A stretch of DNA of 36,300 bases from CAYGJN01 sp964350135 (GCA_964350135.1 CAYGJN010000009.1:1-36300), one strand, 5' to 3'; counted from the first letter of the stretch, positions 23,925 to 31,947 are shown. Made by a program: numbers and translations. The notes: a model not told the origin generated them from the sequence alone.

Positions 23925-24353
23925 TTAGTCAATCATTAGGACTTTTGTTTGTTTTAATTGTTTAAGCGCAAGATCTTTAGGAACAATTCGTAACAAAGTT
24001 TTATTTTGATAAGGAGCAAAAGCAATATAATAAACTCTGCCTTTTCTTGCTTCAAACTTTAAAGGCTCAACTAGGTGTTTAAGTTTAAAAATGAATTTAT
24101 ATCTATAAACTTCAATTTTAATCGCTCCAGGATTAACTAATCTGACAAAATGACCTTGATACTTTATTCTTCCAAGTTCCTTATTATTTATAGAAATAAG
24201 AGGATTATGTGTACTCTCATGATCACTGTTTTTAGGCCAATATAGATAAACCAATGCTTTTTCAGAATGAGATGATATCTCAGAAAATGACTCTTGATGT
24301 TTTACTTGCGAACATGAAAACAGCAATATTAGTAAGAAATAAAAAGGCTTCAT
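23925..24353 (-). CDS. Lipoprotein with a DUF2846-like domain
   Basis: 142 aa. The N-terminus MKPFYFLLILLFSCSQ has a lipobox (LFSC). The remainder, ALVYLYWP, PLISINNKELGRI, FVRLVNPGAIKIEVY and GRVYYIAFAP, follows the pattern of DUF2846 lipoproteins, which look like small carbohydrate- or peptidoglycan-associated beta domains. The function is unknown. It overlaps the end of the upstream lipoprotein gene by four bases (ATGA), so both are made together. It ends about 60 bp before gltX on the same strand, with a weak hairpin (GACTAA-AGC-TTAGTC, 23915-23929) after it. Confidence 0.7.
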   Translation of the reverse strand: MKPFYFLLILLFSCSQVKHQESFSEISSHSEKALVYLYWPKNSDHESTHNPLISINNKELGRIKYQGHFVRLVNPGAIKIEVYRYKFIFKLKHLVEPLKFEARKGRVYYIAFAPYQNKTLLRIVPKDLALKQLKQTKVLMID

Positions 24354-25114
24354 ATTTTCATCGTTGTGATACTTTTAGCTAAATATTTAAACTTACTCAT
24401 TAATTCAAAAACGGGCTTAGACTCAAGAGAGTATTTTAAATTTTTGAGATAACTCTCTTTTAGGGCCATTGCATTTTTGCAATCAACTAAACCATTTTTC
24501 AAAGTTTCTGACTTGCTTTTAATTTCTTCTTTTTGAATATTTTGAATACCTTTTTCAGGATTTACTAAATCTGATTCCTTTGCACTGTATATTGTTACAA
24601 GCCTATAATTATCTTTGCCCACCTCTGCAACTTGGTAGACTTTTATATTTTTCCAAATATCCTCTTCTTTATCTTTAAACTCACGTGAGTAATCAAGAGC
24701 AAAGCACTCTCCCTTTTTAAGTTTATCAAAAGCCTTTATTCCTTTATATTTTTTTTCACTTTTAAGACGATCTTTTACAACGGCCAAAAGAAACTCTCCT
24801 AAATGACTAAACCCTTTATAAATTTCATTTTTTCTATTTGTAAACTCTGGATCCAGTTTTTCAATTCTTTTATTTACAAGTGTTAAAAGCTTTGTCTGAT
24901 CAGCTTTAAATTTTTCTGCTATTTTTTTGTTTTGTTTATACTGAGTAGATAGTGAAAGATTAAACCCGATGATAAAACCAGAAACTTTTGAAGGCTTAAT
25001 ACTGTCATCTTCAATGTATTGAGTGAGCCTTTGAATATCTTCACTGTACTTTTTTTCTAATTTAGATTCACAACCTACTAGTAATAATAAAATCAAAAAA
25101 GATCCAAGCTTCAT
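24350..25114 (-). CDS. Lipoprotein of unknown function
   Basis: 254 aa from ATG 25114, chosen over TTG 25126 because GGGG precedes it and the signal peptide starts there (MKLGSFLILLLLVGCES, lipobox LVGC). The mature part is helical and Lys-rich, with no recognised domain; KGECFALDYSREFKDKEEDI is its only Cys-containing segment. It forms a two-gene operon with the DUF2846-like lipoprotein through a 4-bp overlap. Upstream are TATACT-like boxes on the minus strand (25142-25137), but no clear -35. Confidence 0.65.
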   Translation of the reverse strand: MKLGSFLILLLLVGCESKLEKKYSEDIQRLTQYIEDDSIKPSKVSGFIIGFNLSLSTQYKQNKKIAEKFKADQTKLLTLVNKRIEKLDPEFTNRKNEIYKGFSHLGEFLLAVVKDRLKSEKKYKGIKAFDKLKKGECFALDYSREFKDKEEDIWKNIKVYQVAEVGKDNYRLVTIYSAKESDLVNPEKGIQNIQKEEIKSKSETLKNGLVDCKNAMALKESYLKNLKYSLESKPVFELMSKFKYLAKSITTMKI

Positions 25115-25209
25115 GATATTCCCCAATAAAGACGAGAGTATAATTTTGTTATAACTTTATTTTATGGGAATTCTTAAATTTGATCCAGGGTACTTGAAGG
25201 AGTCGATTT

Positions 25210-25272
25210 ATGCCTATTTTAGCAATTAGACTCTTGTATCAGAGCTACTTAGACAATAATTTCGGGAAATAG
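25210..25272 (+). CDS. Possible 20-aa small ORF
   Basis: AAGGAG (25196-25201) lies 8 nt before ATG 25210, which opens a 20-codon frame (MPILAIRLLYQSYLDNNFGK) ended by TAG. It lies alone in the gap between two minus-strand genes. A TATAAT on the plus strand (25139-25144) is a possible promoter element. Only the good Shine-Dalgarno supports it. Confidence 0.3.
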   Translation: MPILAIRLLYQSYLDNNFGK

Positions 25273-25286
25273 GACCTTTCAGAAAA

Positions 25287-25823
25287 CTAAGAGACGAAGC
25301 AGGAGTCAATTTCTGTTGAGACATGATCAACTTGTTGACCTTGGGCCAGTGCAATTTCTTCAACTAAAAGCTGCTTACATTGCTCTAACATTTTCTTCTC
25401 ACCAAAGCTAAGAGTCTTAGTATGCTTTAAAAGAAATAATGATCTTAAAACATCTGCAATTTCTAAAATTGAACCTGTTTTAATTTTGTGTAAATATTCA
25501 CGATGACGACGATTCCAAGTTGAGTTATCAACTTTCACGTCATGATTGTTTAAAAGTCCGAAAACTTCTTCAATTTTTTGATCGTTAACCAACGAGCGCA
25601 CACCATCTTGTGAGCTAGTTGGAACCATAACTTTCATATCGTTACTGATAATTTTGATGCAGTAAAATGAGAGTTTTTGACCCCCAAGTTCTTTTTCATC
25701 TGTATTCAAGACCTGACCAACTCCGTGACCGGGACAGACTACATAATCTCCAGCGTTAAACATTCTTCCTCCAGAAGCTGAGGGGCTCTTCGCACTCTCC
25801 GCCACTTGTAAGTTAACACTCAT
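25287..25823 (-). CDS. carD: CarD/CdnL-family RNA polymerase-binding regulator
   Basis: CarD/CdnL proteins bind the polymerase beta subunit and stabilise open complexes at rRNA and other promoters. The 178-aa product has the CdnL/TRCF-like beta domain (FNAGDYVVCPGHGVGQVLNT; LSFYCIKIISNDMKVMVP; GVRSLVND) and a C-terminal helical domain (STWNRRHREYLHKIKTGSIL; LSFGEKKMLEQCKQLLVEEI). An alternative start at Met21 (25763) has GGAGGA 3 nt ahead and would remove a Ser/Ala-rich extension; CdnL of Myxococcus begins close to that point. The longer start has no Shine-Dalgarno. It is monocistronic and divergent from the PAP2 gene. Confidence 0.9.
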   Translation of the reverse strand: MSVNLQVAESAKSPSASGGRMFNAGDYVVCPGHGVGQVLNTDEKELGGQKLSFYCIKIISNDMKVMVPTSSQDGVRSLVNDQKIEEVFGLLNNHDVKVDNSTWNRRHREYLHKIKTGSILEIADVLRSLFLLKHTKTLSFGEKKMLEQCKQLLVEEIALAQGQQVDHVSTEIDSCFVS

Positions 25824-25977
25824 TAACGCTTAGTGCTAGCAACATCAACAAAACTTGTAACATTTTCACTAATTCAGATTTTTTCTTCCCCGTAATTTCA
25901 AGGACTTGCAGAACTTAGACTTAATGGAATATTTTGTTCCCCTTAGATTATCTAAATCATCGGTTTAAAATTAAATA

Positions 25978-26685
25978 ATGAATATGAATTCAAGAATAGA
26001 TTTTAAAAAGAAGGAGGACTTACTCTTTTTCTTTAAGAACGTGGCCATTGTAGTGAGCTGCCATCTTATCTTCTATGTTGTGCCTAATTATTTGGCCCAG
26101 TTTAAAGACTCATATATCCATGGATACCTTGATTGGGAGTTAGAAAATATTAAAATCATTCCTGCTTTTATATTCATCTATATCAGCTCTTACCCTCAGC
26201 TTTTAGTACCTGCTCTAGTGTCTAAGAAAAGACAAATTATTCCCTACGTTCGTGCCTTGTTCATAGCCTCTGCTATTTCAGGAATTATTTTTTATCTCTT
26301 TCCAAGTGTTCAAGGTTTTCCCAGGGATCCAGAGAGCATTGATCAATTTCAAAGTATTTTTAAATGGCTCTACTCTGTAGACCCACCTCATAACCTCTTT
26401 CCATCCATGCATATATGCTATTCCACAATCACTTCATATATATTATTCAAATTAGTAAAAACTTGGTGGTTCAGAGGACCTTTGCTTATTTGGCAAAACC
26501 TACTTTATCTTTCAGTTCTGTTTACTCACCAACATCATATAATTGATATTATTCTAGGACTTGCTCTTTCTTGGTTTGCTTTATATCTGTCTGGGATTTT
26601 TGTAGAGTTTAATGAGCAAAAAAAAGAGGCAAGTTTCCTTGCCTCAAAATTTATCAAATTTACTAATCGTATTCTTAGGATCTAG
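25978..26685 (+). CDS. PAP2-superfamily membrane phosphatase
   Basis: 235 aa with about six membrane helices. The PAP2 marks are PHNLFPSMHICYSTIT (PSxH) and THQHHIIDIILGLALSW (HxxxDxxxG); the classical first motif KxxxxxxRP is not obvious. This pattern is close to the phosphatidylinositol/inositolphosphoceramide-type branch and bacterial lipid phosphatases; the substrate is unknown. No Shine-Dalgarno precedes the ATG. The last codons overlap the convergent ndk by 11 bp, and the ndk terminator hairpin lies within this coding sequence (26626-26645). Confidence 0.8.
   Translation: MNMNSRIDFKKKEDLLFFFKNVAIVVSCHLIFYVVPNYLAQFKDSYIHGYLDWELENIKIIPAFIFIYISSYPQLLVPALVSKKRQIIPYVRALFIASAISGIIFYLFPSVQGFPRDPESIDQFQSIFKWLYSVDPPHNLFPSMHICYSTITSYILFKLVKTWWFRGPLLIWQNLLYLSVLFTHQHHIIDIILGLALSWFALYLSGIFVEFNEQKKEASFLASKFIKFTNRILRI
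26618..26645 (-). terminator. ndk terminator, located inside the PAP2 coding sequence
   Basis: On the minus strand GAGGCAAG (26645-26638), loop GAAA, CTTGCCTC (26633-26626) and then eight T (26625-26618). The 8-bp perfect stem and U-tract make a strong intrinsic terminator, 30 nt past the ndk stop. The sequence is in frame in the opposite gene. Confidence 0.85.
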
Positions 26686-27103
26686 AAAAAACTTCGTTCT
26701 TCTCAAAGAAGTAAGAGATTTCTCTTTCTGCAGATTGAAGTGAGTCTGAACCATGAACAGCGTTAGCTTCAATTGAACTAGCATAAAGTTTACGTAGAGT
26801 TCCATCCTCAGCTTCAGCTGGGTTAGTTGCTCCCATAATTTGACGGTTACGTGTAACAGCGTCTTCACCTTCAAGAACCATTAGAACCACAGGTGCTGAA
26901 GTCATAAAACTAACAAGAGATCCAAAGAATGGTCTTTCTTTGTGCTCAATATAAAAGCCTTCCGCTTTTTCTTTTGAAAGATGAACAAGTTTTGCAGCTG
27001 CAATTCTTAAACTATCTTTTTCAAAACGAGAAATGATGTTTCCAATATTATTATCTTCAACTGCGTTTGGTTTTACGATACTGAGAGTTCTCTCAACTGC
27101 CAT
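26675..27103 (-). CDS. ndk: Nucleoside diphosphate kinase
   Basis: NDK transfers a phosphate from ATP to nucleoside diphosphates through a phosphohistidine. The 142-aa product starts ERTLSIVKPNAVEDNNIG and has the catalytic NAVHGSDS and the nucleotide-site SREISYFF-like segment (AEREISYFF). Length matches bacterial NDK. CAGGAG lies 9 nt before the ATG. It is 36 nt after sucD on the same strand, so it is probably the third gene of sucC-sucD-ndk. Linkage of succinyl-CoA synthetase and NDK is functionally sensible because NDK equilibrates the GTP or ATP made. Confidence 0.97.
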   Translation of the reverse strand: MAVERTLSIVKPNAVEDNNIGNIISRFEKDSLRIAAAKLVHLSKEKAEGFYIEHKERPFFGSLVSFMTSAPVVLMVLEGEDAVTRNRQIMGATNPAEAEDGTLRKLYASSIEANAVHGSDSLQSAEREISYFFEKNEVFSRS

Positions 27104-27139
27104 GGTTTACTCCTGTGTAAGTTTCATGCATTTTTATTA

Positions 27140-28009
27140 CTATTTAAGGACTTGTGCAACCTTTTCCCCAAGCTCTGCTGGAGAACGAGCGATTGTCACA
27201 CCGCACTCTTCTAGGATTGTAAATTTAGCTTCAGCTGTGTCATCTCCGCCGCTAATAATCGCACCAGCGTGACCCATCCTTTTTCCTGGAGGAGCGCTTG
27301 CACCAGCAATAAAACTAACTACTGGTTTTGTCATATTCTTTTGGATCCAACGACCTGCATCTGTCTCAGCAGATCCACCAATTTCACCAATCATAATAAC
27401 TGCGTCTGTATCTTTATCTGCTTCAAACTCTTTTAGTACATCGATAAAGTTAGTACCGTTTACAGGATCTCCCCCGATACCAACACAGGTGCTTTGTCCT
27501 ATCTCTCTTTGAGTAAGTTGGTAAACAGCTTCATAAGTTAAAGTTCCTGAACGAGAAATCACACCAACATTTCCAGGCATATGAATATGTCCTGGCATAA
27601 TTCCAATCTTGCACTCCCCTGGAGTAATTATTCCAGGACAGTTTGGACCAATTAGTCGTGAGCTTGATCCACGAAGAGCTGCTTTAACCTTGATCATATC
27701 TAAAATAGGAATTCCTTCTGTAATACAAATGATCAAAGGCATTTTTGCATCAATGCACTCAAGGATAGAGTCAGCAGCAAATGGAGGCGGTACAAAAATC
27801 ATGGCCGCATTTGCATCAGTTTCTCTCATGGCCTCAGCGATAGTATTAAATACAGGAGACCCTTCATGCATAATGCCTCCCTTCCCTGGAGTTACACCAC
27901 CCACAAACTGAGTTCCATAATCTCGGCATTGCAAAGAATGAAATGTTCCTTGTTTGCCCGTATATCCAACTGTAATTAATTTTGTGTCACGATTTACTAA
28001 GATTGCCAT
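27140..28009 (-). CDS. sucD: Succinyl-CoA ligase, alpha subunit
   Basis: Succinyl-CoA synthetase alpha subunit of the TCA cycle; it carries the phosphohistidine. The 289-aa product has the CoA-binding LITVGYTGKQGTFHS, the GPNCPGIITPGECKIGIMPG motif, the ISRSGTLTYEAVYQLT block, the catalytic MGHAGAIISGG (His) and a glycine-rich end. The length is standard. It starts 1 nt after the sucC stop (TAAGATG), so it is coupled to sucC. The TCA cycle step is encoded with its partner and NDK. Confidence 0.98.
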   Translation of the reverse strand: MAILVNRDTKLITVGYTGKQGTFHSLQCRDYGTQFVGGVTPGKGGIMHEGSPVFNTIAEAMRETDANAAMIFVPPPFAADSILECIDAKMPLIICITEGIPILDMIKVKAALRGSSSRLIGPNCPGIITPGECKIGIMPGHIHMPGNVGVISRSGTLTYEAVYQLTQREIGQSTCVGIGGDPVNGTNFIDVLKEFEADKDTDAVIMIGEIGGSAETDAGRWIQKNMTKPVVSFIAGASAPPGKRMGHAGAIISGGDDTAEAKFTILEECGVTIARSPAELGEKVAQVLK

Positions 28010-28010
28010 C

Positions 28011-29180
28011 TTAATTTCCCCCTGCTGCTTTCACAGCTTTTTCTGCAGCGTCTTTTAAATCGTCAGCAGCAATTAAGTCTAATCCAGAGTCTGCCAATAA
28101 TTTCTTTCCTTGAGCAACATTTGTTCCTTCAAGTCTTACAATTAGCGGCACTTTAAGTTCTAATTCTTTTGCTGCTCCAATAACACCTTCAGCTATAATG
28201 TCACATTTCATAATCCCGCCAAAAATATTAACTAAGATTGCTTTTACTTTTGGATCAGTCAGAATAATTGAAAAAGCTTTTTGAACAGATTCCTTAGTTG
28301 CAGATCCACCAACATCTAAAAAGTTGGCAGGTGATCCACCATGAAGGCTAATAATATCCATTGTTCCCATGGCAAGTCCTGCACCATTAACAAGGCAGCC
28401 GATATTTCCATCTAAAGAAATATAGGAAAGACCATATTGATGGGCCTCGAGCTCATTAGCTGACTCTTCAGTAGTATCTCTTAACTCTTCAATATCTGGA
28501 TGACGAAATAAAGCGTTATCATCAAAATTTAATTTCGCGTCTAATGCTAGAATTTTACCATCTTTTGTTTTAACAAGAGGGTTAATTTCAGCAGCAGTAC
28601 AATCATATTTTTCATAAAGATCATAAAGACCTTTAAAAAACTTTGCAGCCTCTTTCACCTCTGCTTTGTCAGTAATACCGATTTCATAAGCAAGTTTTCT
28701 CCCTGCAAAAGCTGAAAACCCACAAGCAGGATCAATATGAACTTTAATGATTTTTTCAGGGTTGTTCTTGGCAACTTCTTCAATCTCAACTCCACCTTCT
28801 CGTGAAGCCATCATAGCAAGAGTGCCAGTATCTCTATCTAATACAACACCCGCATAATACTCATGAGCTATCTCACAGCCCTCTTCAATCAAAAGTTTTA
28901 AAACTTCTTTTCCTTCCGGGCCAGTTTGATGAGTGACAAGAGTTTTGCCTAAGATATCATTTGCATGTTCTTTAACTTCATCTAAAGACTTAGCAAGTTT
29001 TACACCTCCAGCCTTTCCTCGACCTCCAGCGTGGATCTGAGCTTTTACAACCCAAATTTTTCCGCCCAATTTTTTTGCAACCTCAACAGCTTGCTCAGGA
29101 GTATTTGCGACACCACCGTTTAAAACACTGATTCCCATACCACGCATAAGATCTTTGGCCTGGTATTCATGAACATTCAT
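28011..29180 (-). CDS. sucC: Succinyl-CoA ligase, beta subunit
   Basis: The ATP-grasp beta subunit, which binds the nucleotide and succinate. The 389-aa product opens MNVHEYQAKDLMRGMGI and has KAQIHAGGRGKAGGVK, an ATP-grasp core through EINPLVKTKDG, the phosphate loop GLAMGTMDIISLHGG, LDVGGSATKESV, and NIFGGIMKCDIIAEG. The length is standard. TAGGGAG lies 5 nt before the ATG. The start is preceded by an intrinsic-terminator-like hairpin whose T-tract ends next to the Shine-Dalgarno, so sucCD-ndk may be controlled by attenuation. Confidence 0.98.
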   Translation of the reverse strand: MNVHEYQAKDLMRGMGISVLNGGVANTPEQAVEVAKKLGGKIWVVKAQIHAGGRGKAGGVKLAKSLDEVKEHANDILGKTLVTHQTGPEGKEVLKLLIEEGCEIAHEYYAGVVLDRDTGTLAMMASREGGVEIEEVAKNNPEKIIKVHIDPACGFSAFAGRKLAYEIGITDKAEVKEAAKFFKGLYDLYEKYDCTAAEINPLVKTKDGKILALDAKLNFDDNALFRHPDIEELRDTTEESANELEAHQYGLSYISLDGNIGCLVNGAGLAMGTMDIISLHGGSPANFLDVGGSATKESVQKAFSIILTDPKVKAILVNIFGGIMKCDIIAEGVIGAAKELELKVPLIVRLEGTNVAQGKKLLADSGLDLIAADDLKDAAEKAVKAAGGN

Positions 29181-29193
29181 AGTAACTCCCTAC

Positions 29194-29221
29194 AAAAAAA
29201 ATGCTTGAATATAACAAGCAT
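29194..29221 (-). terminator. Intrinsic terminator / attenuator directly upstream of sucC
   Basis: On the minus strand ATGCTTG (29221-29215), loop TTATATT, CAAGCAT (29207-29201), then seven T (29200-29194). The T-tract ends one base before TAGGGAG, the sucC Shine-Dalgarno. It could terminate the upstream GYF_2 gene about 110 nt past its stop, but any promoter for sucCD must lie before it. Confidence 0.75.
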
Positions 29222-29330
29222 CTAAATATAAAAATTCTTTGATTTTAAAAATTTCTTCCGTATTCAATTTTAATACTCGCCAAAGTAGGTTACTAGGAGC
29301 ATTGCGCCAGGTTTATTATACCGATATACC

Positions 29331-30560
29331 CTACTTAAACGGTTTAAGTTGTTTAGCTTTATTTTGGTTATAATAGATATCTTGTTTGAGTTTTCGAAAA
29401 CCACTACGGAACATGAGAAGATACTCATCTCTTTTTTCTGAAGTAATTCTCTCTTTTGGAGAAAGTTCAACAACAATATCAGAAGCTATTTGTCCCAAGC
29501 GCTTACTTAAATCATGAAGAGTTCTAAACTGATTTTGAAGTTCTGATAAATCTAGCTTTATCTCAAGTGGACGATAAAAATTATCAATAGCAAAATCCGT
29601 AAGTAATGGCCCAATTTTTTCAACATAACCTTTTTGAAATCTATTGATCTGGCTTCCTCTTCGAATTCCTTTCATATTTTGCTCAAACATATCCTCCATC
29701 TCTTGAGTAAGAGAAATAAGTGTCTGATATTTTTGTTGAAGCTCATTATGATAATCATTAAATACCTTAGATACGTACCCCTTGTAGGTTTCTAAATTCT
29801 TAACAAACTCATCTTCACTTTCACCACCAAGATAAATAACATCAGACCATCTTCTCCCCTCACCTGAAAGAGTATAATCAATATGAATATGATAAAGACC
29901 TGGATAGATCTGTGAGCCTTTATTAAATTTAAATTTTTCTATTTTAGCTATTGGTCCAACGAAGCTTACTCTTGATTGAAACTCAATTGGATTTAGAGTA
30001 AACGACTTTCCCGGTAAGGCCGAAAAAGAAAGATTAATAATACCATTACTAGGCAGATTAGAAGAAAGCCAAAGCGTATTTTCATCATTATTAAAAGATG
30101 TCTTAAAAAGAATCTTCTCTTCAGGTGATACATTAATAACATCTTTTAAAACTACAAACTGTGAGTCATTGAGTCCTGGTGGTTTTTGAACCTTGGAGGC
30201 TTTAAATATATAGAGTCCAACTCCGCTTAAAAAAATAATTGAAAGTAAAAAGAAACTAAGTTTTTTAAAAATTATAAGTTTATCTAAAGGCTCAGGTTCG
30301 GGAGTAGGAATTGGAGGAAGATTATTAACTCTCGGTCTATCACTATAAAGTCGTTCTGGTTTATTACTGGGCAAAGAGCGAGGTGGAAAATGATCTTTAA
30401 AATTTGTAATTAGATCTATTCTTTCCCAATATGGCATTCCTTCTCTCCAAAGAAATGAATCTTGAGATATTGTATGCTTATAAACTAAATCAATAATTTC
30501 TTGATCCGTTAAAGGGCCTCTATGATGATCATCAAATTGCACGAACCAAGATTTTTCCAT
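29331..30560 (-). CDS. GYF_2-domain membrane protein
   Basis: 409 aa from ATG 30560; GTG 30578 would add six residues and overlaps AAAGG, the likely ribosome binding site. Residues 3-50 are a GYF_2 domain (WFVQFDDHHRGPLTDQEIID; DSFLWREGMPYWERI), which binds peptides. A Pro-rich linker (PPRSLPSNKPERLYSDRP; PPIPTPEPEP) precedes one membrane helix (KLSFFLLSIIFLSGVGLYIF). The rest, about 290 residues, is predicted outside the inner membrane, with a beta-rich half (SLPGKSFTLNPIEF-like) and a helical half (LQQKYQTLISLTQEMEDMFE). Topology suggests a link between a cytoplasmic partner and the periplasm. Transcribed toward sucC, 150 bp apart. Confidence 0.75.
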   Translation of the reverse strand: MEKSWFVQFDDHHRGPLTDQEIIDLVYKHTISQDSFLWREGMPYWERIDLITNFKDHFPPRSLPSNKPERLYSDRPRVNNLPPIPTPEPEPLDKLIIFKKLSFFLLSIIFLSGVGLYIFKASKVQKPPGLNDSQFVVLKDVINVSPEEKILFKTSFNNDENTLWLSSNLPSNGIINLSFSALPGKSFTLNPIEFQSRVSFVGPIAKIEKFKFNKGSQIYPGLYHIHIDYTLSGEGRRWSDVIYLGGESEDEFVKNLETYKGYVSKVFNDYHNELQQKYQTLISLTQEMEDMFEQNMKGIRRGSQINRFQKGYVEKIGPLLTDFAIDNFYRPLEIKLDLSELQNQFRTLHDLSKRLGQIASDIVVELSPKERITSEKRDEYLLMFRSGFRKLKQDIYYNQNKAKQLKPFK

Positions 30561-30659
30561 GGTCAATAAACCTTTCACTTGTTGCGAAGGGGCAAGTAAA
30601 ACCCGTAACTTTAGTACATAGTATCAAAGAGAATCGATTGTTGAAAATAAAGGTCTTAA

Positions 30660-31580
30660 TTGGATTTTAAAAAAATTGATGAGCAACTGGCAAGTCGCTC
30701 GCAAGATCAAGTCAAAACACTATTTACCACTAATCTTAAAAATGCGGAGCTTATTTTTGCTCTTGGCCCCACCGACAGCGGTGTTGCGAGAAATGGCGGC
30801 CGAAAAGGTGCTCGATTTGCCCCCCAGGCAATTATGAATATTCTTAAAAAGTTCAGCGTTCATAAAAAGAGTCCACTTTATGAACAAAACTTTATCAATC
30901 AATCCATGGAAAATGATTCTTTTGAGCTTGCCCAGAAAAATTATAAAGATTCACTTTTAAAAGCTATGCAGAGCAAGAAAGAAAAATGCTCTTTTGTTCA
31001 TATTGGTGGAGGCCACGATCATATCTACCCCTTTCTAAAGGCCATCGAAGAAAGCTCCACTGCTCCTTTAGTTATAGTTAATATTGATGCTCATTGTGAT
31101 ACGAGACAGGATGCTCTTTTTCATTCAGGTACTCCGTTTAGACAATTTGATAATACGGCCACTCGTCCTTTCAAGCTTTACCAATTTGGTATTCATGATT
31201 TTGCTAATTCAAGTTCCACTCAAGAAAAATTATCTATGGGTGAAATGAAGATCTTTCGATCCAGGAACCTTCCAAAAGACTTCGAACAGATAAAACGATT
31301 TATGGAAGATAAGGTCAGCTTAGAAGAAGGCGATCAACTTATTATTAGCCTTGATGCTGATGCCCTTTCAGCTGATACTATGGAGGCGGTAAGTGCTGTT
31401 AACCCCAAAGGCCTGAGCATAGACCAAGTCTCAGGGATCTTTCATTGGGCCAGATACCGTTCTCAAGGCCCAAGCCGCTATTATGGTTTGTACGAGTATA
31501 ACCCTATACTGGATAACCTCTCCCAAAAGGGAGCTCGCACCTTGGCCGGGCTTTTATATGAACTGTTCCTGGCCCCATAA
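30660..31580 (+). CDS. Arginase/agmatinase/formimidoylglutamase-family hydrolase
   Basis: 306 aa starting with TTG 30660 (AAAGG 6-7 nt upstream). The ureohydrolase manganese ligands are present: FVHIGGGHDHIYP (GGGHD), IVNIDAHCDTR (NxDAHxDxR) and ISLDADALSADTMEAVSAVN (SxDxDxxDP-like, with Pro missing). The N-terminal PTDSGVARNGGRKGARFAPQ and the RPFKLYQFGIHDFANSSST stretch resemble HutG (formimidoylglutamase), which releases formamide from formiminoglutamate. Arginase and agmatinase are alternatives. It lies alone, divergent from the GYF_2 gene, and may share amino-acid catabolism with the HPPD gene elsewhere in the window. Confidence 0.8.
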   Translation: MDFKKIDEQLASRSQDQVKTLFTTNLKNAELIFALGPTDSGVARNGGRKGARFAPQAIMNILKKFSVHKKSPLYEQNFINQSMENDSFELAQKNYKDSLLKAMQSKKEKCSFVHIGGGHDHIYPFLKAIEESSTAPLVIVNIDAHCDTRQDALFHSGTPFRQFDNTATRPFKLYQFGIHDFANSSSTQEKLSMGEMKIFRSRNLPKDFEQIKRFMEDKVSLEEGDQLIISLDADALSADTMEAVSAVNPKGLSIDQVSGIFHWARYRSQGPSRYYGLYEYNPILDNLSQKGARTLAGLLYELFLAP

Positions 31581-31817
31581 TTTTTGTTTACTTCTACAAG
31601 AAGAAATAGGAGCTCAGGACAGCTACATGAAAGAATGTAAAGAAAGCTATTATTACTAATCTCATAGACTCATTGTGCGACTATTTCAGACAAGTAAAGA
31701 CCAAAAATTCAAAAATCTTATGATTTTAATAAGTTGCAGATTTTTCTATAAGGGCTATTTAAATGACTAATTTCAATAGCTTAGAAGATTATTGACCCAA
31801 AAATTTGCCAGAATTGA

Positions 31818-31842
31818 AAAAGCCCCAGAGACTGGGGCTTTT
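31818..31842. terminator. Strong bidirectional terminator
   Basis: AAAAGCCCCA (31818-31827), loop GAGAC, TGGGGCTTTT (31833-31842): 10-bp stem. The minus strand reads TGGGGCTTTTTC after the loop and the plus strand TGGGGCTTTTCG. It ends the small RNA on the minus strand, and may end the arginase-family gene on the plus strand. Confidence 0.85.
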
Positions 31843-31899
31843 CGAGAGACGTCAGGAGAGCAGTAACAAAATCCTTTTGTTAACACTCCAACACACACA
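31818..31899 (-). ncRNA. Probable sigma54-dependent small RNA, about 82 nt
   Basis: Transcription from the sigma54 promoter should begin near 31899 and stop at the terminator 31842-31818. The transcript begins with a GU-rich run (GTGTGTGTGT), then TTGGAGTG, a perfect hairpin TAACAAAA-GGA-TTTTGTTA (31882-31864) enclosed by GGAG/CTCC, then CTCTCCTGACGTCTCTCG and the terminator stem. GGA in a loop and a second GGA in TTGGAG are the minimal CsrA/RsmA recognition motif; the CTCTCCT stretch could pair with Shine-Dalgarno sequences. No open reading frame of note. Function inferred only. Confidence 0.6.
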
Positions 31900-31910
31900 C
31901 CTATTATATA

Positions 31911-31925
31911 GCAACACCGGTGCCA
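31911..31925 (-). promoter_or_regulatory. Sigma54 (RpoN) promoter
   Basis: Minus strand CTGGCAC-C-GGTG-TTGCT fits YTGGCACGRNNNTTGCW at all but one specified position, with the -24 GG and -12 GC at the right spacing. Such promoters need an enhancer-binding ATPase; palindromes lie upstream. Confidence 0.85.
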
Positions 31926-31947
31926 GTTTTGCGCCAAGGTGCAAAAC
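31926..31947. promoter_or_regulatory. 22-bp dyad upstream of the sigma54 promoter
   Basis: GTTTTGCGCCA (31926-31936) and AGGTGCAAAAC (31937-31947) are an inverted repeat with 9 of 11 positions paired, abutting the -24 element. Further upstream a CCCC...GGGG palindrome (near 31954-31970) and a GGGGTC copy near 31985 may be activator sites. Confidence 0.5.

Noticed and set aside
27609..27911. 100-codon plus-strand frame opposite sucD
   Set aside because: Shadow of the highly conserved sucD coding strand.
28828..28846. Minus-strand TGGCACTCTTGCT inside sucC resembling a sigma54 promoter
   Set aside because: Only two bases separate TGGCAC and TTGC; the required spacing is five.
29282..29338. 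Structured-looking stretch after the GYF_2 gene (AAGTAGG/CCTACTT around TATACCGATATA)
   Set aside because: Only a 7-bp stem about 43 nt apart and no match to a riboswitch class I know; too weak to list.
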